Source: Devosia sp. (GTDB taxonomy: Bacteria > Pseudomonadota > Alphaproteobacteria > Rhizobiales > Devosiaceae). From it: a DNA stretch of 49,447 nucleotides. The stretch spans positions 1 to 49,447 of the forward strand of contig NZ_JACZKG010000013.1 in the NCBI RefSeq assembly GCF_014860165.1, read 5' to 3'. Positions 24,572 to 33,813 of this stretch are shown here, one piece after another. Below the pieces are notes generated by a model. The model was not told the DNA's origin and made no database searches. It was given only the letters and a program-made list of their open reading frames with translations. The position numbers were made by a program, and so were the translations under genes. Position 1 is the first letter of the stretch, and each line of letters starts with the position of its first letter.

Positions 24572-24601
24572 AAGGCTCGCAGTAGATGCGGGCCTTTTTT
24601 C
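24572..24601 (+). terminator. Terminator of dksA
   Basis: AAGGCTCGCA and TGCGGGCCTT form a 10-bp stem (one G-U) with a 4-nt loop region GTAG/A, followed by a six-T run. Confidence 0.88.
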
Positions 24602-24707
24602 TTGTCCGGGGCGCAACCGGCAAATTCTGACAAAGCGATATTTCTGGGGTCTTGTTTCCGCCGCAGCTTCTCGTCCATATGGTGGCGTCGAGCTTGGGAG
24701 GGCAACG

Positions 24708-27700
24708 ATGCGGTTTGCTTCGAAAATGCGTGCGCTGGGTCTGGCGTTGGTCCTCGCTCTGGGCGCGCCGGCAATGGCGGCGGATCAAAAGATCACGCTG
24801 CTGGAAGATACCGACCTTCCCGGCTTCGATTACTCCATCATCCGCAACACGGACCTGGACACCTGCAGCGCGGCCTGCGCGGACGACAATATCTGTCGCG
24901 CCTTTACCTTCAATTCCCAGTCCAACTGGTGCTTTCTCAAGGGCATGGCGAGTGAGCCGACCGAATTTTCCGGCGCCACGTCCGGCCGCGTCAGCCGCGC
25001 GCCTTCGCCTGCAGTGACCGAGGCCGTGCGCCAGGCCGAATTGCCGTTCCCCGCCCAGGGCATCATCGACACCGCCCGCAGCTTTGCTCTTGGCCTGCCG
25101 CAAACCGACACCCCGCCGCCCAAGGTGACCTATGCGGGCCTCGTGGAATCCGCCGAGGAAGCGGCAGCCGCCGGCAACCAGGCCGCCGCGGTCGTCGCCT
25201 ACAAGCAGGCGCTGGCGATCAACGCCAATGACCGCGCCGTCTGGCAGGCGCTGGCGCAGGCCGCGCTGACCCAGGCCGAAGCTGCCAAGAACCAGGCCGA
25301 TGGCGACGGCGGCAGCAGCCTGGCCTATCTTGCCTCGTCCGCAGCCATGAATGCGTTCTTGCGCGCCACCGATGTGCAGGACCGCGCCGATGCGCTGGCC
25401 GCCCTCGCCAATGCCATGGAATATCGCGAGATGTGGCGCGAGGTGATTGCCAGCTATCGCCTGAGCCTCAAGCTGTCGCCCAACGAGGCGGTGGAGGCCC
25501 ATCTCGACGACGTCGTTGCCCAGCATGGCTTCCGCGTGACCGACCACGTGGTCGATGCCGATGCGGCATCGCCGCGCATCTGCGCCGTGTTCTCCGCCCC
25601 CTTGCCCTATTCGACCACTGACCTGTCCGCCTATGTTGTCGTCGCCGACATGCCGCAGGCGTCAGTCGAGGCCGAGGATCAGCAGATCTGCGTCGAGGGC
25701 CTGCTGCATGGCGGGCGCTATGACATCCGCCTGCGGGCCGGCCTGCCATCCGCCGATGGCGAGGAACTGCTCAAGGATGTCGTGCTCGACGTTTATGTGC
25801 CCGATCGCTCGCCCTTCGTGGGCTTTGCCAATGACGCCTATGTCATGCCGGCTGGCCTGGGCGGCGGGCTGCCGATCACCTCGGTCAATGCCGATGTGGC
25901 TGAGGTCATGATCTATCGCGTGGGCGACCGCTCGATCGCCACTGCCGTGCGCGACGGCATCTTCCAGGGCAGCCTGACCGAGTATGACGCCGAAGACATT
26001 GCCGACCGCGTCGGTGAACAGGTCTGGACCGGCGAGGTCGACCTTGCCCGCGGCGAACCCAACGAGCTGACGACCACTGCCATTCCCGTGGCCGAGACGA
26101 TCGGCCAGATGGAGGCGGGCGCCTATGTCATCACCGCCAAGATCAAGGACGAGTATTCCGAATATTGGGACAGCGTGGCCACCCAGTGGTTCATCGTCAC
26201 CGATCTGGGGCTTACCACCATTTCCGGCGACGATGGCGTGCATGCCTTCGTGCGCGGGCTCGACGATGCCAAGCCGATCGAGGGCGCCACGGTCCGTCTC
26301 GTCGCCGTCAATAACGAAATCCTCGGCGAAGCCACGACCGATGCCGATGGCCGCGCCACCTTCGCGCCGGGCCTGGCGCGCGGCGAAGGGGGCAGGGCGC
26401 CCCAGCTGCTGGTCGCCGAGACCAGTGACGGCGACTATGCCTTCCTCGATCTCTCGCGCCCGGCTTTCGATCTGACCGATCGCGGCGTCGAGGGGCGTCC
26501 GTCCCCGGGCCCGCTCGATCTCTTCGCCACCACCGAACGCGGCGTCTATCGCCCCGGCGAGACTGTTTATCTGACGGCCCTGCTGCGCGACGAGCGCGCG
26601 ATGGCCGTGACCGGCCTGCCGCTGACCCTCGAAATCGAGCGCCCGGACGGGGTTGTGGCCAGCACGCAGGTGCTCAACGATCAGGGCGCGGGCGGCTATT
26701 TCGTGGCCCTGCCCATGGTTGATGAAGCCATGCGCGGCTCGTGGACGGCGCGGCTCCATGCCGATCCCGAGGCCAAGGCGCTGTCCAGCACCAGCTTTCT
26801 GGTGGAAGATTTCGAGCCGGAACGCCTGGCCTTCGAAGTCAGCGCGCCCGACGCCCCAATGGTCGTCGGCGAAGTCACCGCGATCGATGTCGCGGCCAAG
26901 TATCTCTATGGCGCCACCGCGCCAAACCTGGCCATCGAGGCCGATACCATCATCAGCCCCCGCACGACCCTCGAGGCGTTCCCGGGCTATGTCTTTGGCC
27001 GCGAAGACGACACGGTCGAGACCAGCCGCGAGCCGCTGGGCGTAGTCGGGACCACCGACGAGGCCGGCAATGCCGTGGCCGAAGTGGTGCTGCCCGAACC
27101 ACCAGCCACCACGCGTCCGCTCGAAGCGCAATTGTTGCTCCGTCTGGTCGACAGCAATGGCCGCACCATCGAACGCAGCATCAGCCGCCCGGTGCTGGCG
27201 ACAGTCGACCGCATCGGCATCAAGCCGACTTTCAGCGACGCTTCCGGGCTCGCCGAAGGGAGCGAAGCCAGCTTCGACATCATCGCTGTTTCGCCTGAGG
27301 GCGACGCCATCGCCAAGACCGGCCTGAGCTGGACCATCTCGCGCATCGACACCAACTACCAGTGGTATCGCAATGGCAGCACCTGGCAGTGGGAAGCCAT
27401 TACCACGTCGCGCGAAGTCGCCAGTGGCACGGCGGATACGCCCGACGGCGGCCCGGTGACCATCGGCGCCAATGTCGATTGGGGCCTCTACCGGGTCGAG
27501 GTGGAAAGCTCGGGCGACAACCCGACCTCATCCAGCTACGAATTCTATGCCGGCTACTACTATGCCGAGGCGGGCTCCGACACGCCAGACACCCTGCAGG
27601 TCGCGCTCGACAAGGCCGCCTACAAGGTCGGCGAGACGGCCCAGCTCAAGCTCGATCCGCAGTTTGCCGGCACGGCGCTGGTGATGGTGGTGGATAACCG

Positions 27701-30197
27701 CGTCATCGCCATGCAGGCGGTCGAGGTTCCCGAGGGTGGCACCACCGTGCCGCTCGAGGTGACCGAGGAATGGGGCCCCGGCGCCTATGTGACGGCGATC
27801 CTCTATCGTCCGTCCGACGCCGCCGAAAAGCGCATGCCCTCGCGGGCCCTGGGCCTGGCGTTTGCCGATGTCGAGCCGGGCGACCGCAAGCTCGACGTGA
27901 CCCTGGAGACCCCCGAAGTCACCCTGCCGCGGCAGAGCTTCACCACCACGGTCGACCTGGGCAACCTGGCCGCCGGCCAGAAGGCCTATGTGGCCGTTGC
28001 CGCAGTGGATCTGGGCATTCTCAACCTGACCAACTTCAAGGTGCCGGACCCCGATGGCTGGTATTTCGGCCAGCGTCAGCTCGGCATGGAAGTCCGCGAC
28101 CTCTATGGCTCGCTGATCGACCCGACCCAGGGACTGGCCGGCGCCATGCGTTCGGGCGGCGATGAGGGCTCCTCGCGCACCGGCACACCGCCGGCGACGT
28201 CGGTGCTGGTCGCGCTCCATTCGGGCATTGTCGAAGTCGATGCGGAGGGCAAGGCCACCATCACCTTCGACATGCCTGATTTCTCGGGCACGGTGCGGGT
28301 CATGGCCATGGCCTGGACCGATAATGCCGTGGGGCATGCCTCGGCGGATGTGATCGTCCGCGATCCTGTTGTCGTCACCCTCAGCCCGCCGCGCTTCCTG
28401 CGCGTTGGCGATGAGTCGCGGCTCCTGGTCGAGATCAACAATATCGATGGCGAGTCAGGCACTTATGGTGTGTCGCTCTCGACCGGTGACGGCATTGCCA
28501 CGCCTGCCGAAGACACCGAGGTCGAGCTGGAAAAGGGCAACCGAACAGCGCTCGAACTCTCCCTCAATGGCATGCAGATCGGCGATTGGCCGGTCGTCCT
28601 GACCATCACTGCGCCCGATGGCAGCACGCAGGCCAAGGAACTGCTCCTCGGCGTGCGGCCGACCAGCGCGCCCGTCACCACCAGCCGCCTGCTGCCCATC
28701 AAGGCGGGTGCGACCGTGACCATCGGCCCCGACCACTTCGACAGCTACATGGCCAATACCGGGGCGATGACCCTGGCCATCGGCCCGATAGCCCGCCTCG
28801 ACGTGCCCGGCCTGCTGCTGGCGCTTGATCGCTACCCCTATGGCTGCGCCGAACAGCTCTCGAGCCGCGCTCTGCCGCTGCTCTATCTCAACGATGTGGC
28901 CAAGCTCGTCGGCACCGCCTCAGACGACAAGCTCAACCAGACCGTCATTGACGCCATCGCCAACCTCCTCTCCAAGCAGAACTCCAGCGGCGGCTTCGGC
29001 CTCTGGGGGCCGTTCGATGGCGGCGACCTGTGGCTGGACGGCTTCGTCACCGATTTCCTGCTGCGTGCCAAGGCAGCCGGCTATGAGGTGCCCGAGCAGT
29101 CCATGACCATGGCCTTCGACAACCTGGCCAATCAGCTGTCCTATGCCGCCGATTTCGACAAGGGCGGAGAGGACATTGCCTACGCGCTCTATGATCTGGC
29201 GCGCGCCGGCCGGGTGTCGATGGGTGACCTGCGCTACTATCACGAAGCGCGCCTCAATGCCTTCGGTTCGCCGCTGGCTCAGGCCCAGCTTGGTGCCGCG
29301 CTGGCGCTCTATGGCGATCCGACCCGGGCCAATTCCGCCTTCGCGGCAGCGGTGGCGAAGTTGAACGAGCCGGACAATATCAGGCGCTATCGCGGCGACT
29401 ATGGCAGTCGCATGCGGGATCTGGCGGGCGTGCTGGCATTGGCCGCCGAGTTCAAGCCCGAAGGCGTGGACCTGACGGACCTTGCCAACCAGCTTGCCAA
29501 GCTGCGCGACAGGGCAAGCTATACCTCGACGCAGGAAGATAGCTGGACCTTGCTGGCTGCGGCGGCCCTTGGGGCTTCCGCTACCGATGGTTCGGTGACG
29601 CTCGATGGAGAAGCCCTGAGCGGCGAAGTCTATCGCCGCTACGACCAGGCAGGCTTCGAGGCGGTGGAGATCGCCAATAGCGGCGACACCGATACCGAGG
29701 CCAAGGTGACTGTGAGCGGCTTCCCGCTCACGCCGCCGCCGGCCAGCAGCAACGGCTTCACCATCAGCCGCGAATACTACCTGCCCGATGGCACGCCCAT
29801 CGATCCGCAGGCGGCGCCCATTGCGCAGAACGAGCGGCTCGTCGTGGTGCTGACAGTCCGGCCGCAGACCCTGGGTTCAGGGCAGTATGTGGTGGCCGAT
29901 CCGCTGCCGGCGGGCTTTGAGATCGAGAATCCGGACCTGTCGGCGGGCGGCGGGGTCGCCGACTTCAGCTGGCTCAATCTCGATAGCGCCAACCACGTGG
30001 AATCCCGTACCGATCAATATGTTGCGGCGTTCCGCTACTTCGACGAATCCGGCAGCTTCACCACCGCCTATCTGGTGCGTGCAGTGTCGCCCGGCACATT
30101 CGTGCTGCCGGGCGCCACGGTGGAAGACATGTATCGCCCCGAGTTCCGGGCGAACACCGCGGCCGGCTCCATCGAGGTCACGCCGACCGGGCCATGA
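24708..30197 (+). CDS. Alpha-2-macroglobulin family protein with PAN-like domain
   Basis: Very large periplasmic protein of 1829 residues, homologue of bacterial alpha-2-macroglobulins that trap foreign proteases. ATG 24708 has GGGAGGG 5 nt upstream and starts a clear Sec signal peptide (MRALGLALVLALGAPAMAA; no lipobox). Residues ~30-90 form a PAN/apple-like domain with four or more Cys (CSAACADDNICRAF, NWCFLK); ~150-260 look TPR-like (AAVVAYKQALAINANDRAVW); then macroglobulin domains. The thioester motif YGCAEQ, with C1380 and Q1383, is intact, so covalent trapping is possible. The gene is followed at 206 bp by pbpC, the usual partner that repairs peptidoglycan. The upstream open frame to 24429 overlaps dksA and is not coding. 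Confidence 0.92.
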   Translation: MRFASKMRALGLALVLALGAPAMAADQKITLLEDTDLPGFDYSIIRNTDLDTCSAACADDNICRAFTFNSQSNWCFLKGMASEPTEFSGATSGRVSRAPSPAVTEAVRQAELPFPAQGIIDTARSFALGLPQTDTPPPKVTYAGLVESAEEAAAAGNQAAAVVAYKQALAINANDRAVWQALAQAALTQAEAAKNQADGDGGSSLAYLASSAAMNAFLRATDVQDRADALAALANAMEYREMWREVIASYRLSLKLSPNEAVEAHLDDVVAQHGFRVTDHVVDADAASPRICAVFSAPLPYSTTDLSAYVVVADMPQASVEAEDQQICVEGLLHGGRYDIRLRAGLPSADGEELLKDVVLDVYVPDRSPFVGFANDAYVMPAGLGGGLPITSVNADVAEVMIYRVGDRSIATAVRDGIFQGSLTEYDAEDIADRVGEQVWTGEVDLARGEPNELTTTAIPVAETIGQMEAGAYVITAKIKDEYSEYWDSVATQWFIVTDLGLTTISGDDGVHAFVRGLDDAKPIEGATVRLVAVNNEILGEATTDADGRATFAPGLARGEGGRAPQLLVAETSDGDYAFLDLSRPAFDLTDRGVEGRPSPGPLDLFATTERGVYRPGETVYLTALLRDERAMAVTGLPLTLEIERPDGVVASTQVLNDQGAGGYFVALPMVDEAMRGSWTARLHADPEAKALSSTSFLVEDFEPERLAFEVSAPDAPMVVGEVTAIDVAAKYLYGATAPNLAIEADTIISPRTTLEAFPGYVFGREDDTVETSREPLGVVGTTDEAGNAVAEVVLPEPPATTRPLEAQLLLRLVDSNGRTIERSISRPVLATVDRIGIKPTFSDASGLAEGSEASFDIIAVSPEGDAIAKTGLSWTISRIDTNYQWYRNGSTWQWEAITTSREVASGTADTPDGGPVTIGANVDWGLYRVEVESSGDNPTSSSYEFYAGYYYAEAGSDTPDTLQVALDKAAYKVGETAQLKLDPQFAGTALVMVVDNRVIAMQAVEVPEGGTTVPLEVTEEWGPGAYVTAILYRPSDAAEKRMPSRALGLAFADVEPGDRKLDVTLETPEVTLPRQSFTTTVDLGNLAAGQKAYVAVAAVDLGILNLTNFKVPDPDGWYFGQRQLGMEVRDLYGSLIDPTQGLAGAMRSGGDEGSSRTGTPPATSVLVALHSGIVEVDAEGKATITFDMPDFSGTVRVMAMAWTDNAVGHASADVIVRDPVVVTLSPPRFLRVGDESRLLVEINNIDGESGTYGVSLSTGDGIATPAEDTEVELEKGNRTALELSLNGMQIGDWPVVLTITAPDGSTQAKELLLGVRPTSAPVTTSRLLPIKAGATVTIGPDHFDSYMANTGAMTLAIGPIARLDVPGLLLALDRYPYGCAEQLSSRALPLLYLNDVAKLVGTASDDKLNQTVIDAIANLLSKQNSSGGFGLWGPFDGGDLWLDGFVTDFLLRAKAAGYEVPEQSMTMAFDNLANQLSYAADFDKGGEDIAYALYDLARAGRVSMGDLRYYHEARLNAFGSPLAQAQLGAALALYGDPTRANSAFAAAVAKLNEPDNIRRYRGDYGSRMRDLAGVLALAAEFKPEGVDLTDLANQLAKLRDRASYTSTQEDSWTLLAAAALGASATDGSVTLDGEALSGEVYRRYDQAGFEAVEIANSGDTDTEAKVTVSGFPLTPPPASSNGFTISREYYLPDGTPIDPQAAPIAQNERLVVVLTVRPQTLGSGQYVVADPLPAGFEIENPDLSAGGGVADFSWLNLDSANHVESRTDQYVAAFRYFDESGSFTTAYLVRAVSPGTFVLPGATVEDMYRPEFRANTAAGSIEVTPTGP

Positions 30198-30228
30198 GGG
30201 GCGCGGAGACATGTAGCGGAGCCCCTTC

Positions 30229-30280
30229 ACCTCTCCCTTTGGGGGAGAGGTCGGCGGCGAAGCCGACGGGTGAGGGGGCC
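30229..30280. repeat. Dispersed hairpin element (repeat family B)
   Basis: ACCTCTCCC (30229-30237) and GGGAGAGGT (30243-30251) pair, followed by a second small dyad GTCGGC...GCCGAC. The same core recurs at 36074-36096. Confidence 0.7.
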
Positions 30281-30296
30281 TTCCACACCCACCGCG

Positions 30297-30382
30297 CGTC
30301 ACCCTCGGGCTTGACCCGAGGGCTCTGTACTGGCGGAGGGGTCATCAAGTGTAGAGCCCTCGGGTCAAGCCCGAGGGTGACG
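30297..30382. repeat. Long perfect inverted repeat (repeat family C)
   Basis: Arms 30297-30326 and 30353-30382 are exact 30-bp reverse complements, and each contains CCCTCGGG/CCCGAGGG so it can also fold alone. It would make a strong hairpin in front of pbpC. A fragment of it (TGACCCGAGGGCC) is seen near 33162. Confidence 0.85.
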
Positions 30383-30402
30383 ACTGGTGTATTGGGTTCG
30401 TC

Positions 30403-32520
30403 ATGATAAGGACCGATCAGCCCAAGCGCCACAACTGGGCCCGCTGGCTTACCCTGACCGGCTTCAGCCTCTTCACGCTCGCCTGCGCCGGCGTCATCCA
30501 GCTCAGCTCGGCCATTACAAACATCGCCGCTGCCCTTCCGCCGACGCCCGATGTGGCAACGCTCCCCGTTTCCGTCGCCGTCACCGACCGTGACGGCCTG
30601 CTGCTTCGCCCCTTCACCACACCAGACGGACGCTGGCGCCTGCCGGTGGAGCAGGCCGCCATCGATCCGCGCTTCATCGACATGCTCATCGCCTACGAGG
30701 ATCGCGGCTTTGCCGAGCATGACGGCATCGCCTGGAGTTCGATGATCCGTGCTGCCTGGCAGTTCGTCGGTGCCGGCGGGCAGGTCGTGTCCGGCGGCTC
30801 GACCCTCACCATGCAGGTGGCCCGTCTCATCGAGGGGCAGCCGACGCGCAATGTCTGGGGCAAGCTACGCCAGATGGTTCATGCCACCAGGCTGGAACAC
30901 GATCTCAGCAAGGACGAAATCCTGCACCTCTACCTGACCCTGGCGCCCTATGGCGGCAATATCGAGGGTATCCGGGCGGCGAGCCTGGCCTATTTCGGCA
31001 AGGAGCCGACGCGGCTGACCACAGCCGAGTCCGCATTGCTGGTGGCGCTGCCGCAATCCCCCGAGGCGCGCCGGCCCGACCGCGATCCGCTGGCCGCCCA
31101 GCGCAGCCGCGACATGGTGCTCGACCGGCTGGTGGCCATGGGCGCGCTACCACTCGAGGATGCCGTGGCCGCCAAGCGCGAGCCCGTGCCCACCGCGCGC
31201 CGCGATTTCCCCATGCTGGCCGCCCATATGGCTGAGCAGGCCGTCAAGGCGCAGCCCACCGCGCGCTCGGTGACCCTGACCATCGACAAGCGCCTGCAGG
31301 ATGCGCTGGAGCATCTCGCCGCCGGCCGCGCCCGGCTGATTGACCCCAGAGTCTCGGTCGCCATTGTCGCTGCCGATATCGGGAGCGGCGAAATCCTGGC
31401 CTCGGTCGGCTCGGCCGGATTGTTCGACACCGACAGCGCCGGCTTTGTCGACATGACCAGCGCCATTCGCTCCCCCGGTTCCACCCTCAAGCCGCTGATC
31501 TACGGCCTGGCCTTCGAGCTGGGCCTTGCGCACCCCGAAAGCCTGATCGAGGACCGGCCCACGGCTTTTGGCGCCTATGTTCCAGTCAATTTCGACGGAT
31601 TCAACCGCGGCACGGTGACCATCCACGACGCGCTCACCCAATCGCTCAATATTCCGGCCGTCGTCGTGCTCGATGCCGTCGGCCCGGCGCGCCTCGTCTC
31701 GCGCCTACGCCGGGCCCATGCCGATCCCCGCCTGCCCGTCGATACGGCGCCCAGTCTCGCGGTGGGCCTGGGCGGTGTCGGTATCACGCTGCGCGACCTC
31801 GTCTCGGTCTATGCCGCCATCGGCAATGGTGGGCAGCCGGTCACCCTGCATGATGGCATCAAACCGCAAGAGATCTCCGGGCTTGCTGCACCCGTGCTTG
31901 ATCCGATTGCGGCCTGGTATGTGTCCGATATCCTTGCCGACGTGCCGCCGCCGCTCAATGGCTCGCCCGGCCGCATCGCCTACAAGACCGGCACGTCCTA
32001 TGGCTATCGCGACGGCTGGGCTATCGGGTTTGACGGCAAGACGGTCATCGGCGTCTGGGTCGGCCGCCCCGATGGCGCGCCGGTGCCGGGCCTGTCGGGC
32101 ATCGTCGGTGCGGCGCCGATCCTGTTCGAGGCCTTCGATCGCCTCGGCAGCCGCAAGGCGCCGCTGCCGCGGGCGCCGCAGGGGGCGGTGCTGGCATCCA
32201 ACAGCGAATTGCCGACGCCATTGCGCCGCTTCCGCCACCCGGACGAAGATATGGTGGCCCGCGTCGCCGCGCCGGAAATCGCCTTTCCCGGCGATGGCGT
32301 CGATGTCGACCTGGGGCTGGCAGGCGTCGATCCGTCCCCGCTGATGGTCAAGGTGCGCAACGGCGTGCCGCCCTTCATCTTCTTTGCGAATGGCGCCCCC
32401 TTCGGCCGCCCCGAATTCGCCCGCCAGAGCCTGTGGGAACCCGATGGTCCAGGATACGTGACGCTGTCGGTGGTGGATGCCGAGGGCAGGGCGGATACGG
32501 TCACGGTGTTCCTGAACTAG
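30403..32520 (+). CDS. pbpC: Penicillin-binding protein 1C
   Basis: Bifunctional peptidoglycan glycosyltransferase/transpeptidase, inner membrane with the active sites in the periplasm, 705 residues. Seen: one N-terminal membrane helix (~14-35), GT51 domain with catalytic E99 in AYEDRGF, transpeptidase motifs S360-x2-K363 (GSTLKP), an SLN box in QSLNIP, and K528-T-G (YKTGTSYGY), and a C-terminal BiPBP_C domain (~625-705). All catalytic residues are present. It follows the alpha-2-macroglobulin gene, the conserved pair proposed to defend and repair the cell wall. Confidence 0.95.
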   Translation: MIRTDQPKRHNWARWLTLTGFSLFTLACAGVIQLSSAITNIAAALPPTPDVATLPVSVAVTDRDGLLLRPFTTPDGRWRLPVEQAAIDPRFIDMLIAYEDRGFAEHDGIAWSSMIRAAWQFVGAGGQVVSGGSTLTMQVARLIEGQPTRNVWGKLRQMVHATRLEHDLSKDEILHLYLTLAPYGGNIEGIRAASLAYFGKEPTRLTTAESALLVALPQSPEARRPDRDPLAAQRSRDMVLDRLVAMGALPLEDAVAAKREPVPTARRDFPMLAAHMAEQAVKAQPTARSVTLTIDKRLQDALEHLAAGRARLIDPRVSVAIVAADIGSGEILASVGSAGLFDTDSAGFVDMTSAIRSPGSTLKPLIYGLAFELGLAHPESLIEDRPTAFGAYVPVNFDGFNRGTVTIHDALTQSLNIPAVVVLDAVGPARLVSRLRRAHADPRLPVDTAPSLAVGLGGVGITLRDLVSVYAAIGNGGQPVTLHDGIKPQEISGLAAPVLDPIAAWYVSDILADVPPPLNGSPGRIAYKTGTSYGYRDGWAIGFDGKTVIGVWVGRPDGAPVPGLSGIVGAAPILFEAFDRLGSRKAPLPRAPQGAVLASNSELPTPLRRFRHPDEDMVARVAAPEIAFPGDGVDVDLGLAGVDPSPLMVKVRNGVPPFIFFANGAPFGRPEFARQSLWEPDGPGYVTLSVVDAEGRADTVTVFLN

Positions 32521-32528
32521 ACGTGCAA

Positions 32529-32548
32529 ACGGGCCCCGAGGGGCCCGT
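32529..32548. terminator. Hairpin between pbpC and curlin gene
   Basis: ACGGGCCC-CGAG-GGGCCCGT lies 9 bp after the pbpC stop, between convergent genes. There is no T-run, so strength is uncertain. Confidence 0.55.
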
Positions 32549-32569
32549 CGCATTCAGATCGTCGGGAAA

Positions 32570-32989
32570 TCAGAACCCGAACACCGTGGTCACGCTCGAT
32601 TGACCGTTGCCGTTCTGGACGCATTGGCCATTGGTATTCTCGCCGAACTGGAACAAGCCGCAATTGTTGTTGTTGCCGTTCTGGGAAATGGTGCCGTTAT
32701 GGCCGTTGCCTTCCTGGAAGATCAGGCCGTTATTGCCGCTGCCGTTCTGGTTGAAGCCGGCAGCGTTGAAATTGCCGTTCTGGTGGGCATTGGCGCCGGT
32801 GGCGGACATGCCGTTGATCAGCGAGAACAGGCCGAGGCCGAGGCCGAGCGCCTGGGCTTCATCCGGATCGGTGGGGGTGTAGCTGATCGATACCTGGCCG
32901 GCGGCCATGGCGGGGGCGGCGAGGGCGGCGACGCCAATGACGGCGGCGGCGACGGCGGCGACGAAGGTCCTGGTGAACTTGGTGGTCAT
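32570..32989 (-). CDS. Curlin-repeat protein (second curli subunit)
   Basis: Secreted amyloid subunit of 139 residues. A Sec signal peptide (VAAVAAAVIGVAALAAPAMA, cleavage about residue 29) is followed by a short linker and about three 22-residue curlin repeats of the pattern QNG-x-(N/G)-N (HQNGNFNAAGFNQNG, FQEGNGHNGTISQNG, FQFGENTNGQCVQNG). Fewer repeats than the other curlin here suggest a minor subunit or nucleator, but a CsgB assignment is not certain. Two Cys (CGLFQF and GQCVQ) lie in the last repeat. It shares an upstream direct-repeat motif with the gene at 33814. Confidence 0.85.
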   Translation of the reverse strand: MTTKFTRTFVAAVAAAVIGVAALAAPAMAAGQVSISYTPTDPDEAQALGLGLGLFSLINGMSATGANAHQNGNFNAAGFNQNGSGNNGLIFQEGNGHNGTISQNGNNNNCGLFQFGENTNGQCVQNGNGQSSVTTVFGF

Positions 32990-33086
32990 GGCATCTCTCC
33001 CTGAGGGTCTGGTTGGTCCTTGCTGGGGTGTTCCAGCCGATGACCTGAGACTAGGGGGAGCCGACTGAACCGATCCGGAGTGGGGT

Positions 33087-33102
33087 GTTCAGAATGCGTT
33101 CA
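33087..33102 (-). promoter_or_regulatory. Shared curlin upstream motif, copy 1
   Basis: Two GTTCA half sites (33087-33091, 33098-33102; TGAAC on the coding strand) with 11-bp period, 98 bp before the curlin start. The same motif with surrounding similarity (GAGTGG-x-G-x-GTTCAGA) occurs 97 bp before the other curlin gene. Confidence 0.6.
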
Positions 33103-33190
33103 GCGATTCTGGCTGCAGACTTGATCCAGAGGGGTACCAGCCACTGCGTTCCCCGGCGCCTGACCCGAGGGCCATTGGAACAGCCTACAG

Positions 33191-33268
33191 CGTCATTCCC
33201 GCGTATGGGGGAATCCACTCTTCCTTGCACCACCTCAGAAATGAATTCCCGCCTTCGCGGGAATGACG
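33191..33268. repeat. Diverged inverted repeat (repeat family A, copy 2)
   Basis: Left arm GTCATTCCCGCG (33192-) and right arm ending CGCGGGAATGAC (about 33257-33268) match the ends of the element at 4376-4454; the inner parts differ. Confidence 0.75.
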
Positions 33269-33296
33269 TCGTGGCAGGTGGGGAGAGAAAGGAACA

Positions 33297-33322
33297 AAGG
33301 GCCCCGGTCGCCCGGAGCCCTT
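33297..33322 (-). terminator. Terminator of csgH
   Basis: AAGGGC-N-CCGG-loop-CCGG-N-GCCCTT followed on the minus strand by TTGTTCCTTTCTC, 23 bp after the csgH stop. Confidence 0.7.
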
Positions 33323-33344
33323 CAGCCGTCTCGGTGATGTGGTT

Positions 33345-33731
33345 TCAACGCAGGCTCGCAATGTCCTGGTCGCAGTCGATCTTCTGGCCACCGGCGGTGA
33401 CGTCGAAGACGACGCTGTAGTTGGAGCCGGCATTGATCAGCACCTTGCCCAGCGGGGTGGCTTCGTTGGCATTGGCGGTGAAATAGCCGCCCTGGCTGAT
33501 ATTGGACGAGCCGCCATTGCCAGAACTCTGGATGGCGAAGCGGTATTCGCCGCTCAATGCGACCGGGCTCAGAATGGTGCCTTCGAGCGCCAGCATGCCG
33601 TTCTGGGAGCTGGTGGCGATGCCGCATTGGGTGGTGCCGGCGGCGGAATTGGCGAAACCGGCGCCGGCCGCCAGGGTGGCGACGACGAGGCCGAGAGCGA
33701 TGGCGCTGCTGCGCCGGGATGGGATGGTCAT
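33345..33731 (-). CDS. csgH: Curli assembly chaperone CsgH
   Basis: Periplasmic inhibitor of premature curlin polymerisation found in alphaproteobacteria, the counterpart of E. coli CsgC. 128 residues: signal peptide (SAIALGLVVATLAAGAGFA), then a beta-sandwich domain with two Cys (TTQCGIA at ~36 and KIDCDQD near 121) and strands such as LSGEYRFAIQSSG and GSNYSVVFDV. It lies between two curlin genes on the same strand, which supports the call. ATG 33731 is preceded by AGGAGG-like sequence. Confidence 0.85.
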   Translation of the reverse strand: MTIPSRRSSAIALGLVVATLAAGAGFANSAAGTTQCGIATSSQNGMLALEGTILSPVALSGEYRFAIQSSGNGGSSNISQGGYFTANANEATPLGKVLINAGSNYSVVFDVTAGGQKIDCDQDIASLR

Positions 33732-33762
33732 GGCTTCCTCCTGAAGTCGGTTGGGGCAGGCG

Positions 33763-33788
33763 AGCCGGAAGGGTTGGCCCTTCCGGCT
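33763..33788 (-). terminator. Stem-loop between csgA and csgH
   Basis: AGCCGGAAGGG-TTGG-CCCTTCCGGCT, an 11-bp perfect stem 26 bp after the csgA stop and 32 bp before csgH. No T-run, so it looks like an attenuator or 3'-end stabiliser that would raise csgA relative to csgH. Confidence 0.65.
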
Positions 33789-33813
33789 AAGTGCAGCTCA
33801 CGTCAGGAGCCGA

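Larger units (their letters stand above)
30198..30402. other. Intergenic repeats between alpha-2-macroglobulin gene and pbpC
   Basis: This 205-bp gap holds two dispersed palindromic elements (30229-30280 and 30297-30382) and no gene I can support. Despite them, pbpC probably stays linked to the upstream gene as in other genomes. Confidence 0.7.
32990..33344. other. Curlin promoter region plus repeats, no gene
   Basis: The 355 bp between the two minus-strand genes contain the shared curlin motif (33087-33102), a family A repeat (33191-33268) and the csgH terminator (33297-33322). The short open frames here lack start signals and cross the repeats, so I call none. Confidence 0.7.

Noticed and set aside
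24429..24707. Upstream extension of the alpha-2-macroglobulin frame
   Set aside because: It overlaps dksA and its terminator; the signal peptide and strong ribosome binding site fix the start at 24708.
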